From: Hypomesus transpacificus
Lineage: Eukaryota > Chordata > Actinopteri > Osmeriformes > Osmeridae
DNA: 64,000 nucleotides
Assembly: GCF_021917145.1 (NCBI RefSeq)
Contig: NC_061062.1
Coordinates: 6,043,847 to 6,107,846, forward strand
Direction of reading: 5' to 3'
A program made the translations under genes and the position numbers. This document shows positions 51,200 to 63,900 of this stretch, in pieces; within the stretch, counting starts at the first letter, position 1, and every line of letters begins with the position of its first letter. Below the pieces are notes generated by a model. That model did no database searches. It was given only the letters and a program-made list of their open reading frames with translations, and had not been told where the DNA came from.

Positions 51200-54100
51200 A
51201 TGCATCCCTGGGGCCGAGAGGCAGAGAGCTCCCTCCAGGACCTGCTGGGTTACTTCACCCGCTGCCTTCATCATGGGGAGTGGGAGCTGGCTGCGGCCTG
51301 TGTTCCCCAGCTGGCTGCCTCCTCTGGAGGGCTCTCTTCTTCTCCTTCTGGAGAACTCTCTTCTTCTTCATCTTCCGGAGGACTCTCAGAACAGCTGCGG
51401 GATATAGTCAAGGCCATCGTCTGCCATCCCTACCTCCTGGCGTGAGTTACTGATGTCTGTTTACAAACCCATACAAAAGCTGTGTAGCCGTGCAAAACCG
51501 TGCTGTGAGAGAATACGCGTTATTTTGTATTTACATTCATTCCTCCCTGCAGGCTCGTCTCCCACATAAGCCAGCAGTGACGACAGTTGTTTGGTGTTTG
51601 ACACGATAAGACAATGTTATTGTCCGCCCTTGCGTCTGCTATCCTCTGCGCGTCACTGTTTTGAGTGGTGTGCTAGACAAGTGAGGGGATGCCGATGATG
51701 ACGTGAGATCTTGGCAGCCGCCCTCTCACAGAGTATTTGCTTTGCCTCTAGATGGGAGACAATGGGCAGTCCTCACCGGCTGGCTTGGCTTTGGCTCCAG
51801 GTTTTGGAGACATGGACAAAAGATCAGGTATGGTGTGAGGGGGTGGGGAGGTGAGGGAGGGTGGGGGGGGGTGAGAGGGGAGGGGGCTGAGAGGGGAGGG
51901 AGTAAGGAGTGAGGGAGGTGTGAGGGGTAGTTTTTATTTTTGACCTTTGAACACTATGGAAACCTTGCTGTAGTAACAACCACAGTGGCCCTCCTCCTCC
52001 ATGGTTGCGTGCAGGTTCCAGTGAAGATCAGGGCAGAGCTGGAGTTCCTGCTGCTGCTGGAGGAGCTGGTAGACGACGTTCCAGACGCCACTCTCAAGGT
52101 GCTCCCTTTTCCTTCAATAAACACAGACCAACAACAGGATACTCTGGATAATAGGAGTTTATAAGACTATGGAGTGAGCCATGTGCTATTTCCAACTTGT
52201 CACAACCAGAAGCCTTTTGAAATCATCTTCCTCTTCCCCCCCCCCCCCTCTTTCTCTCTCATCTTTCAGGAATTGCACGCAGCGTTCTTAGACAGCCAGT
52301 CGGAGAGAAAGGGACCCGAGGCGTCAGGGACAGGGTGTGGTCTGGGCGCTGGGGTGGTATCATGCCTGGAGGCCTTACTGGAGAGGAAGAGGCCCAGACT
52401 GGCCCGGGCCCTCGCCCTGGCCCTCCAGGGGCCTCTGGGAGAGGCCCGGGTCCACGGGGACCCCTCCTTGCAGCACACCTTCATCCACTACGTGACAGCC
52501 AGAGTTGGGAAGCCCGAGACGAGAGAGGGCTGGGCGGAAGAGGTCTGCTCCCTGCTGGCTCTGATGCCGACCCCCTCGGAGCAGGGAGGCGGGGCCCAGA
52601 TGGAGGCGCTGTGCGAGGCCCTCTGGGCGGCCAGGCACGGACCCCTGCGCGAGGAGCGGGTCCTCAGCTCGCTGTTCAGGCCGCACAGCCACAGCGCCCT
52701 CTCCCTCTACTGCTCCACTGCCCTCCGGCTGCAGCGAGACCGCCTGCTCCGCGACGCGCCCGCCACACACGGTGAGACCCCGGGCTCGCGCAGGACCCAT
52801 GGTTAACTCATATGCTGACTGCAGGGCTTGAGCCCTCGTGGTGTCACGCAGCTGTGGTGAATGAGGAAGTGGGTTTTGATGGTGTGTGTTGATGTCAGCG
52901 CTTTCTGTCACACTTATGCTCCTGTGGTTGGGACGGCTTTGCTAGTTGTTGATTATTATAAGACGATTAAACTTCTGTTACCTCCCTACTCCTTTTAACA
53001 CTGAGACTAAGATAACGCTCTGAAATCTTCCGACATCATCTTTCCATCCCATCGTTTCCCTCCACACCTCAGAGGACCTTCCTGAAGCAGAGAAGCTCCT
53101 CCTCAGCTTATGTTGCCACGGTGATCGTCCATCAGCATGGAAAACGATTTATTTTGAGTGTCTAAGCAGCGGCAAGCACTTCCTGGAGCAAGTGTTGGTA
53201 AGTTCCTGTCTGTCTGTTAAGTACGCAGGGATATAGGAACAGCAGAGTTTTACACCGAGGGACCAGATAAGGCCCCATTTATATCTGTTATGAGTTTCAA
53301 GTTTCAGATTTAAAGTCTTATTACCAGTTGGAACAAAGACAGGTACATTGGGATTCTTTTCACGTGTCCAAACTTTTGACTGGTACTGTAAATAATATAA
53401 ATATAATCCTAAATATGTGATCTAACCTTCCTATAAACATTATAAAATACAATGAACAAGAAATAAAATATATGATACCAAATATAACAAGCTGTGAATA
53501 ATGACTATCATGGATTATAATGGATAAAGCGTGTACATAAAAGACTCCTGTAAAGCCAGTGGTCCCCTGCTCCAGGTCACAGCTCTGGACTTGGTCCGAC
53601 GAGAGGACTTCCCCAGGCTGCAGGACCTGCTGAGGGGGGAGTTCCAGCCCCTGTCCCGCCTACTACTGCTGCTGGCCTGGACACAGTGCCAGAGTCTGGA
53701 CTCAGCTCACACCTTGCTCTCCATCCTCCACCACAACCAGGTGGGGCCAGACCCTTGTCCAAAGTCCCCAAGCCCCATTCCCCAGGCCCCTTGCCTGCCT
53801 GAGTCAATTTCCCAATGTCCCCATGCTGCTTTACCCTTGTGGTCAGACCACTTCCCCATGTCCATGTCTTATACCTTGGCTGGGATGTCTGTTCTCAGGC
53901 CCTGGCCAGCGACTCTGTCCTGAGGGAGTTTGCAGACGTGCTGTCCTCCCAGCTCAGGGTCCTCCAGTGGTGTGTCCTGAACAACCCGTGAGTCCATGCC
54001 CCCCTGTCTTTTGAAGGGATTTCCAAAACAATGATGTTCTGGAGTTGTTCAGTGTTATCGTAAATGCTACAAATCCTGTTCCTCTTCCCTGTGTGACATC

Positions 54101-57100
54101 AGAGCGATCCTAGTTGTTTCTGGTGTTAATGCAGCTCATCCTCAGCCTCTTTCTCTCCCGTGTGCGTCTTGTGTGGGAGCAGAGGGATCTCCCACGACGC
54201 CGTGCTCTCCCAGCTGCACTCGCTGGACACCCGCTCCGCCCTGCACGTCCTCCTGTCCCTGACCCCCCTGGCCCGCTACGAGGAGCGCAGGGTCCTGGAG
54301 CTGCTGCAGCCCGCGCCCTCGGGAGCAGGTCCGCTCTCCTCGCCCCCCCACCTGCCGTCTCCTCTCGTCCTCTGACGTCTCTAGAAACTCTCTCACATCT
54401 CTAGAAATCCTCCCAAATCTCTGTTGATTTTGAATAGATTTCTGTTGATTCTCTGACGATTGGTGGTTCTAGTATGTCTCGGGCGGTTCTCCTTGGTGAC
54501 CGGTTCTTTCCTTCTCCCCTTCCAGAGGAAACGGACACCTTGGTTGCCCCCAGACTGGCCGCCCAGAGGAACGTCGTTCTGTTCCAGGGGTTCTGCGCCA
54601 TGAAGTACGCCCTGTATGCCCTCTGTGTGAACGCTCACAGGCCCAGCACCTGTTTGGATTGCAAGGGCTCGTCTCAGTTCCCCGAGTCAACCGAGGGCCA
54701 ACGCCAGCCCTCAGCTCCCTCAGAAGGTACCGCCAAGCCTTGAACCAATCCCACGTGGGGTTCATTTCAGTCCCTGCACCTGTTTGTCTTGTTGTGGTTA
54801 GGCTATTTATTTGAGTTTGTCTTTCACTTCCCTGTCCAGGCTGTTTGGCACAGTTCCAGCACTTTTTGTCTGAGTGCCAGCTTTACCTGGAGGCCCTGCC
54901 TGCCATGTTCCGCCTGGAGGTCCTGGAGAACATCTTCTCCCTCCTCTTCCTCTCCAGCACCGACTTCACTCCCCAGAACCAGAAGGAGACGCCTACAGGG
55001 CCTGGCGTGCCAGCAGAAGGTTTGCAAGCTCTGGGGAGCAAGGAAGTGGGGAAACATGGCACTGGAGGAACCAAAACCAAAATGGCCGCCGAGGAGGGAG
55101 ACTCCAGGGAAAGGTGGGAGCCAGACTTCCCGTCTGCGGCCCAGCACGGCTGCCTGGACCTGGGCCACTTGACCCGGGGTTGCGCAGGCTTCCTGGTCGA
55201 CGTGCCAGCGATGGAGGGTTTCCTGAAGCTGCTGCGGGAGGGGCTGGAGGGTGTATGTGTTTTGGACCAGCGGGCGGGCCAGGAGCAGGCCGAGGTGGCG
55301 GAGGGCCTGGGCTGCTCGGTGACGGCCGACACGTTCGCAGCCCGTCTGCAGAGACTCTCCAAGCACACGGCCGAGGCCCAGTGGAGGCTACAGATCATCA
55401 CCAGCAACCAGACCGCTGGCAGGGGTGAGTCTCTGGAGAGTGGAGACTGGTGGGGATTGACAGCAGACTGAGAGACTGACGGTAGTGAGTGACACCAGAC
55501 TGGGAGATAGTCGGAGCGTGGTGTCTGTGGACAGGGTTCGAGCTGGGTTTGGTATGTGACGTGTGAAACGACGCGGTTAGTAGGTGTGAATGTCAGTCTG
55601 TACACAGGATGCGAGTGTGTTCACAGTGTATGAATGTGTGTCCAGTGTGTGTGTCTGTGTTCAAAGTGTGTGAACGTCAATGCGTACACAGGTCATGAAG
55701 GTGCGTGTGTGTGTGACGAGGCCCTGTTGTCGTCCCCAGCCCCAGACAGGCCCCCCCATGCCAAGGCTGGCCCGCGGCCTGCCCCCCTTGTGAGGCAGGG
55801 CAGCAGCAGCTCCTCCCTGAGGAGGCGAAGGGGGCCCGGGAGGCCCCCGTCCTCCACACAGCACCTCAACGGGGAGCTGAGCCCCAGCACCTCAGGTACC
55901 TCAAACACCACGGGCTCTGTCACGGCCAAACCAGCCAAACCAGCGTCACTAACACGGCTGAAATGTCAACACACCCAACTGTGTTTAAAAAAAAAATATA
56001 TATATATATATATAATTTTTTACGTGTCAGTGTGTTGTTCTCCATCGCTGTTCTCCATATGATCAAATGTTGTCATGTTAATACCGTCAATTATAACAGT
56101 ATGTTTTTAAATGTCATTTGATGTGTCGTGTTATATTCATGTCGTGTTCATTTATGATGATGTGGTATTTTAGATAAATGTGAGATGAAATTGTTGGTCA
56201 TGAAATTGAATAATAATCATTGTCAATGGAAGAACAAGAACTGAACGTGACTGTTCTGTCAGACGGCTGTGTGGCCGGGCCGGGGGGCGTGGAGAAGGAG
56301 GAGCGGGTGTGTAGTGGCGCCCACAGCTGGCTGGTCCCTGCCATGCTGTCCCCCCCTGAGTCTCTGCTCGTCTCCTGCATCCGCCGTGGAAACTTCATGG
56401 AGGCCCATGAGGTTAGCACAACTGGGAGAATTAGCACCAGGCTAGCAGGACTGATAATTTTAGCACCAGGCTAGCAGGACTGGTAATGTTAGCACCAGGC
56501 TAGCAGGACTGGTAATGTTAGAACCAGGCTAGCAGGACTGGTAATGTTAGCACCAGGCTAGCAGGACTGGTAATGTTAGCACCAGGCTAGCAGGACTGGT
56601 AATGTTAGCAGGACTGGTAGGGTTGACCGATAGCGTTTGCACCAGTTTAGCAGAACTGGTAGTGTTGTTGGCATGAACAGTTGTGACATTTTTAGGGAGA
56701 ATATGGTAGAATATCTGCTGCTGAAAAAAAAAAAGTGAACAAAGCGATGGCATACCTCTAATAGCCCCTCCTCTCTCCCTGTGAAGGTGGCCACCATGTT
56801 CGCCCTGGAGGGGTCGTCCTGCTGCGGTGAGCTGGTCTTCATGGAGCGCTACAGGGAGGTGCTGGTGGAGCTGGGCCGCGTGGAGCAGAAGATCGAGACC
56901 CAGTCGCTGTCGTCCTCGTCCTCCTCGTCGGAGGGGCTGGGAGTGGTGGGGGCCGCAGGAAGTGGGAGGAGCCGCCTGGGGAGCAGTGGGCGCTCCACCT
57001 TGCAGGCCATCGGCAGCGCGGCTGCAGCCGGTAGGTACCGTGCCACAACCCTGTCAGGGGGAAGGGAACCATGCAGGGGAAAGACACTCATGATAGGTGG

Positions 57101-57921
57101 TGTTGAAGCTGCCTTTGTGTGTTTTTGTGTGCGTCTCGTGTGTGTGTGTGTGTGTGTGCGCCTCTGTCTCTACAGGCATGGCCTTCTACTCCATCTCAGA
57201 CGTGGGTGAGCGTCTGCTCAGCACCACGGCCCACCCAGTCCCCTGCCTGGAGGAGGGCTACTGGCTGGGCCTGCCCCCGGGGCCCTGCCCCCGCCTGCTG
57301 CCCCTGCTGGAGGAGCTCAGCCCCCCAGCCATGGCTGCCTTCGACCTGGCCTGCTGCCACTGCCAGCTCTGGAAAACCTCCCGCCAGCTGCTGGACACGG
57401 CTGAGAGGAGGCTGGGCTTCAGCCTAGAGGCCCGAGGTTAGGTCAATTTTCTCTCCCTTTTTATAATATCGAATCGGGGATTGACTACTGCAATTTCCCC
57501 ATCTGACCCTGACCTCTGACCTCTGCCCTCGGCCCTCCTCAGGGCTGAGAGTGGATCCCAGAGTGCCTCACCCTGAGGGCGTCCGGGGCTTCCCCATGGT
57601 CCTGCAGCAGTTCAGCAAGATCCTGAATCACGCAGCCAGCAACAAGGGCCCAGCTTTGACAGGTCAAACAAACACTTCACTCGTAGCGTGTTGAACTGTG
57701 ACACTTTACATTAAGGCTACATTAATGATCATGCAACTACACAGCAATACCGAAGGCAACAGCTTTGGTTGTTATTTGTAACCTTGATGTAAAGTGTTGT
57801 CAAGTGGACAGTGCCTAACTAGCATTGTCTCTCCTCCTTGTTTGGGTCTAAACTGTAGGATATATATATACTGGTCCTCATGTTTGTTTCATACGGTTTG
57901 ATGTAGTCACTGGGTTGTGTG

Positions 57922-57953
<32 letters not shown>

Positions 57954-60900
57954 GGGGGGGGGGGGCATGGTAGGGGTCAAGATCATACATCCTACTTGAG
58001 TATTGTTGGAAAAGAGATACCAGAGTCAGTCTCTCCTCCATGCGTAGAATATTATGGACAGACTAGAGTGTCTAACCAGTCTCTCCTCCATGTGTAGAAG
58101 GTTCCGGAGAGACCAGAGTGTCTAACCTGTCTCTCCTCCATGTGTAGAAGGTTCCGGAGAGACCAGAGTGTCTAACCAGTCTCTCCTCCATGTGTAGAAG
58201 GTTCCGGAGAGACTAGAGTGTCTAACCAGTCTCTCCTCCATGTGTAGAAGGTTCCGGAGAAGAGCAGGTGGTGGCGGGGCCGTTCGGCTGCTCCATCCAG
58301 GAGGCTCTGCTGAGCTGCCACCCGGTCCTGAGTGAGGAGGGCATGGCGGCCTGGCTCGGCCTCTCCCAGCGCCTGGAGCTCACCCTGCCTCCCCTTGCCT
58401 CGGCCACCGACGCCCCAGGTCAGCCCTGAACCCTCCAGAACCCTCCAGAACCCTCCAGAACCCTCCAGAACCCTCCAGAACCCTCCATCCTTAGGGAAGG
58501 ATCCCTGCATGTCTAGTCACAGGGCTCATCTTCAGCCGTAGTGATATTAATATGAATTCATTTAACATTTCATATTATTATTTTTTTACGAATAAGTATA
58601 GGTGTGTAACTGTATAGAATAATGTGTTTTCTGTCTAACTATAAATTACAATATATGATGTGTTCTCTGTCCAATGTTATAGTATTGTATAATGATTGCC
58701 TGATTAGCTGTGTAGAAGTATACAGTGGTTGCATGTCTGGTGGTATGCTAACACCAGGTGTCTCTCCCCTCCGATGTGTCCGTAGCGGAGGCCCGTGTGG
58801 GCGGGGCCGTGCTGGCGGCGCTGGTGGAGCAGGCCGGCCTGAAGCCCTTGGAGCTGGACGCCCACCCGGTCCGCACCGCCATGAAGCAGCTGCTCCGCTC
58901 CCTGGACCAGCTCTGCCCCTTCGAGCCCGACGGCGTGCCTGCCAGGCCCGACTACATGCGCAGCTTCCTGGACTACGTCAACGTGCTGACGTCCGTGCTG
59001 GTGCGCAGCCTGGGCTCCGAGGGTGAGTGGTCCGTCCCGGAGGAATGCCCTCCTGTAGGTTTACACTTCAACCCTGCTATGATATCTATAGGAATGTTAG
59101 TCTTCCTGGCACACAGGGTTGGAAAGCCTTGGTCTAGACAGGAGGCTGAATCTCTCTCCCTCTCTCTCCTCTCCTCTCTTCTCCTCCTCCCTTTCTCCTT
59201 TCCCCTTTCCTCCTCTCTCTCCTCTCTCCTTTCCCCTTTCCTCCTCTCCCTCTCCTCTCTCCTCTCTCCTCCTCCTCTCCTCTCTTCTCCCCTCTCCTCC
59301 CTCTCTCCTTTCCCCTTTCCTCCTCTCTTCTCTTCTCCCCCCCTCTCCTCTCCTCCTCTCCCCCTCTCAGACCAGAGCGTGGAGGTGAAGCTGGGGAACC
59401 CCCTCCTGGTTCTCCTGCAGGCTCCCTCCCAGCTGCTGTCTCACCTGCTGTTTGAGAGGCAGGTCTCCCCTGACAGGTAGGAGCCACAAATCAGGCCTTC
59501 GTGGGATAGCCCTTTCTACAAGAAAAGTCACTATCAGCACCAATAACCCACCTAAAACCCCAGAGAACCAAATGGAAAAGCTCCCCAAAAAGCGAGAGAA
59601 GAAATGGAAGAAACATCGATAGGGTTAAGTCAATGAGAGAGTCCCTTCTCCAGAAACGAAACAACACCCTGTTAAGCCCGTCATACTTTAGTCATTAGTA
59701 TTGACCTCTAACACAGATCAGGGAATTGAATAGAAATTTTGAGTGATTAACTCTTTACCACAGCAGGCCTGGGGGCAGAGACGGGACAGTCATGAGTTCA
59801 TAGTTCATCATGTGTTTCTGTGGTTGCCTAATTCTCGTCATTTCTGTTGGAGTCTCTGAGGGTTTAGGTGGAATGTTGTGTGCTGGTCTGTGGACAGCTG
59901 CCCTGAGTAACACTGCTTGCAAAAATGAGTACAATATGAGTACAACTTGATTTTATATGTGTATCTTACCGTTTTTGTGTGTGTGTCTGACCTTCTGTGT
60001 GTCTGTGATTGTGTGTGTGTGTGTCTTACCCTATGTGTGTCTGTGATTGTGTGTGTGTGTGTGTCTTACCCTATGTGTGTCTGTGATTGCGTGTGTGTGT
60101 GTCTGACCCTCTGTGTGTCTGTGATTGTGTGTGTGTCTGACCCTCTGTGTGTCTGTGATTGTGTGTGTGTGTGTGTCTGACCCTCTGTGTGTCTGCGATT
60201 GTGTGTGTGTGTCTGACCCTCTGTGTGTCTGCGATTGTGTGTGTGTGTGTGTCTCCAGGCTGCTGTCTCTGCTGCAGCAGGAGGGCCTTCGTCTGAGCGT
60301 CCAGCAGGTGGTGCTGGAGCGCTGCTGTGAGGCCCTGCCCGTCTGGTCTTGGGGCCCCGGGGCCGGAGGGGAGACTGGGGAGGGCGGCCAGGGCGACAGG
60401 GCCGTGTTCGGGACGGCCAGCCTGGAGGAGCTCCTCCAGCAGCACGCCCAGGAGCACCTGACCACGCTGGGCCTGGCTGAGGCCCCGTCAGACGCCAGCT
60501 CTGGGTCGGAGTCCTCGCCAGAGGAGATCACAGCCTCCCCTACCAGCCTGTCCTCCTCCCCACCCCTCTCCTCCACTCCAGCCCCCTCCTCCTCCTCGTT
60601 CCTCCTCACGCCGTCCTCCCTGTCCTTCCTGAAGTCCCGCTCCCCTCTCCTGGCTGCGCTGGCGTGCCTGAGCGCCAGCCGGGGCCGTGGGACGGCCCGG
60701 GCACCGCCGACAGGCTGGTCCGGCTTCTCCTCCTACTTCAGCGGGCGCAAAGAGGTGGGGCTGGATGCCGAGCAGATCTCCCGGGAAGCGGACAGCCTGC
60801 TGAGAGAGTTCCCCATCCTGCGGGCCTACCTCCAGACCATGGCCCAGCCTGTGCTGGGGGAGCTGGCCGTGGGGGAGGAGGCGGGGCTGGGAGCCACCCT

Positions 60901-63900
60901 CTGTGGGAAGCCCCTGGCGGGCCTGCTGCTGTCGGGGCTCCAGCCGGGCGCGGCGCAGGCGGTGGCGGCCCAGGCCTTCCAGCAGGCTCTGTCTTCGGGG
61001 GAGCTGGGCCGGGCCCTCAGCCTGCTGGAGCTGTACAGGCTGGACGTCCAGGAGGGGGCGCTGAGGGACCGCCTGCTGGCCTGTGCCGCACTGGAGGGTG
61101 AGAGGACCTGTCATCACCGCGGCAACAAGGCGGGACAGTATTGAATATGGGATTGAAGTAACGGGTTGGGGTGGACAGAGAAAATAATAAGCCCTATTAA
61201 AATTAGTGTATTTCTTTCCATTTGAAACAATCAAATATTTCCATATCTCCTTCTCTATGTCTCTCTCCCTCCATATCTCCATCTCTATGTCTCTCTCCCT
61301 CCATGTCTCTCTCCCTCCATCTGCGTGTGTGTGTCCAGACGGGGCTGGTGGCGTGGTGCAGCTGCTCCGTGTGCAGGACCCTGGTCTGAGGGGCCGTGTG
61401 GCCCTGCAGGGCCTCCAGCTGTGGCCCCTGGACGGCTGCCTGGACCTGCTGGAGTTCTGCCTGAACGAGCCCCACCTGCCCCCGGCCCTGAGGAAAGACC
61501 TGGAGCTCCGCAAGAGCGAGCTGGACGTCTATCATTTGGTATGTACACACGTCTATGTACCTTTTATGTTACTTTGGATAAAAGCATCTGTTATATTAAG
61601 AAAATATATAGTATATTAAATGTAGTATGTTATCTCTAAGAACATAAACATATGTAGACTATCTGGAAACTGACTTTGAATGTGACCTGTTACGTGTTAT
61701 GTTAACCTCTTCTATTGTTGCCTCCCGTCAGATGTTGAACCTGCAGCCCCCATTGCCATGGGCAACGTGGCAGCAAGTGAGGTCATCATCGAAACAGGAC
61801 CCTGAATCTGTGCTGGCTATGATGCTGGCAGCCAGGGTGGGTGTCAATGCTCTGTTACCCCCTTCTCTGATACATCTGTGTGTGTTTGTGTTTATCTGAC
61901 GTGTTTGTGTGTATCTGACGTGTGTGTGTGTGTGTATGTGTGTCCTGCAGGAGTTCTCCCTGTGTGACCGCTGGCTGCAGATGTACTCGGGGTCGGAGCA
62001 GCTGACCCTGCAGCTAAGGACAGAACACCTGCTGCACCTGCTGGAGCAGGGCCACCCACAGCAGGCCTGCCAGGTGAGAGGAGAGCACAGCTGGGGAGAG
62101 ATGGCGGAAGGGCCATTGTCTGGTTCATATGGCTGTGTAGACTGCCCTTATGACCAATCAGAGCACAGCTTTTTCTAAAAACCTGCCCGGCAGCCAATCA
62201 GTATGTGCCGTGAGAGCGTATTGTAAGAGACCGTGCTCCTGTGTCCAGCTCCTCGAGGGCCTGTCCGACACCCTGGGCCTGGAGGTGTGTGAGAGAGCCC
62301 TGGACCGACGCCCCGGATTGGCTGCTGGTCACTTCCTGTCCGACTACCTGACGCTACACTTCCAGAGCCAAGTGTCCCCGGCCCGCCAGCGCCACATTCA
62401 CGCCCTGCACCTGGGCTCCAAGGTCAGTCCTACGCTAACTCGGCACTACTGTAGTGCGTATTTTCAAAATATCGCGTCTTTCTCCGTCCGTAATCCGGAC
62501 TCAAAAGTGAAGACAAATTCAAGTTTGTACATCTCTCGCCCTCCTCCATCTCCCCTTCCCCCTCCCCCATCTCTCACCCGATCTCTCTCTTTCCCCCCCC
62601 CTCACCATCTTCCGCTTACCCTTCCATGTTCCCCATCTCTCTTCTTCCACCCTCCCTCACCATCTCTCCCCCCCTCACCCCCCCTCCAGGTGCTGCTGAC
62701 CATGCCCCAGTCGGCCAGGCAGGACTACTTCCACCTGCTGGCGGAGCCCCTGCTCATGCTGGAGCAGCTGCTGATGAACCTGAAGGTGGACTGGGTCCAG
62801 CTGGCGCTCCGCACCCTCCGCCCCCCTCTGCTGGGCCAGGAGGCGGGCCTGGGCCCCGCGGACGTGGACCGGCTCCTGGACCAGTACGCCTGCAAGGCTC
62901 TGGACTTCCCCTACGCCCCCCGAGAGAGGTCACGCTCAGGTGAGGCCTGGCTAGGACCCTCCGTCTGTCATAGGACTAACACCAGGCTGAGAGAAGTCAC
63001 GCTCAGGCCTAGTACACTCTACCTGTTAATCTAGTACACTCTGCCTGTTAATCTAGTATACTCTGCCTGTTAGTCTACTGCACTAGATTATATTCTAGAT
63101 TAACAGATTAGCACTGTGATCTGTTAATCTAACTCGGTCATACAGGTGGATACAGGTGCAGTGTAAGCTACCGGTGCTATGATGATCCCCCTTCTCTGCC
63201 TTCTCTCAGACTCAGTCATCAGCCTGCAGGAGGCCATGTCCCAGTGTCCTGCCCTGGACAGCTGCCCCCCCTCCCCCCGGAGAGAGTCCCCCACCTCCTC
63301 CACAGGTGACATAGCACCACATACTGCTATCCACACAGCTTCTGTAGTTCCAACTCAGTACCTGAACATTTTGATACTATTTTATAACATTTGAAGATGA
63401 ATTTGTACATTGAGCATGTTCGTCCATTTTAATTGTATTTTAAACGTCTAAATATTGTGTACCATGTCGAATATCGGAAGATGGAAGATGTATTTTAGTA
63501 TTGTTTGTTTTGTACAATTTTGTACCATGGTATAGTATTTGAAATGTTTTAATAGGATTTCCACATGTTCTAGTATGTTCTGAAGTGTTACACAGTGCTG
63601 TGTTGCTCCGGGTGGGTTTCAGGCAGCACACCCATACACACGCCCTCCTCCTCCGACCGAGTCAAGGAGCAGGGCTCCGCCGGCAGGAGGCAGCGCTCCC
63701 CAGCCCAGTTCCAGCCCCCCGACAAGCCTCCCGCCCGCCGAGACTGGGTCCCCGACCCCCAGCAGCACGTCTGCATGGTGTGCCAGCGTGAGAGGTTCAC
63801 CATGGTGAGTCACCCGGGAGACGATGCCAGCCCCAAAACCAGAAAACCCCTGAGATCCAAGTGAATGGAGTTAACGTTGGAGTGTTCTTCCTTTCTTTCT

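Noticed and set aside
61203-61330. A coding start in the CT-rich ATATCTCC/ATGTCTCTC repeats
   Set aside because: Repeat-derived frame preceding zfyve26 exon 20, whose acceptor lies at 61338; no homology upstream of it.
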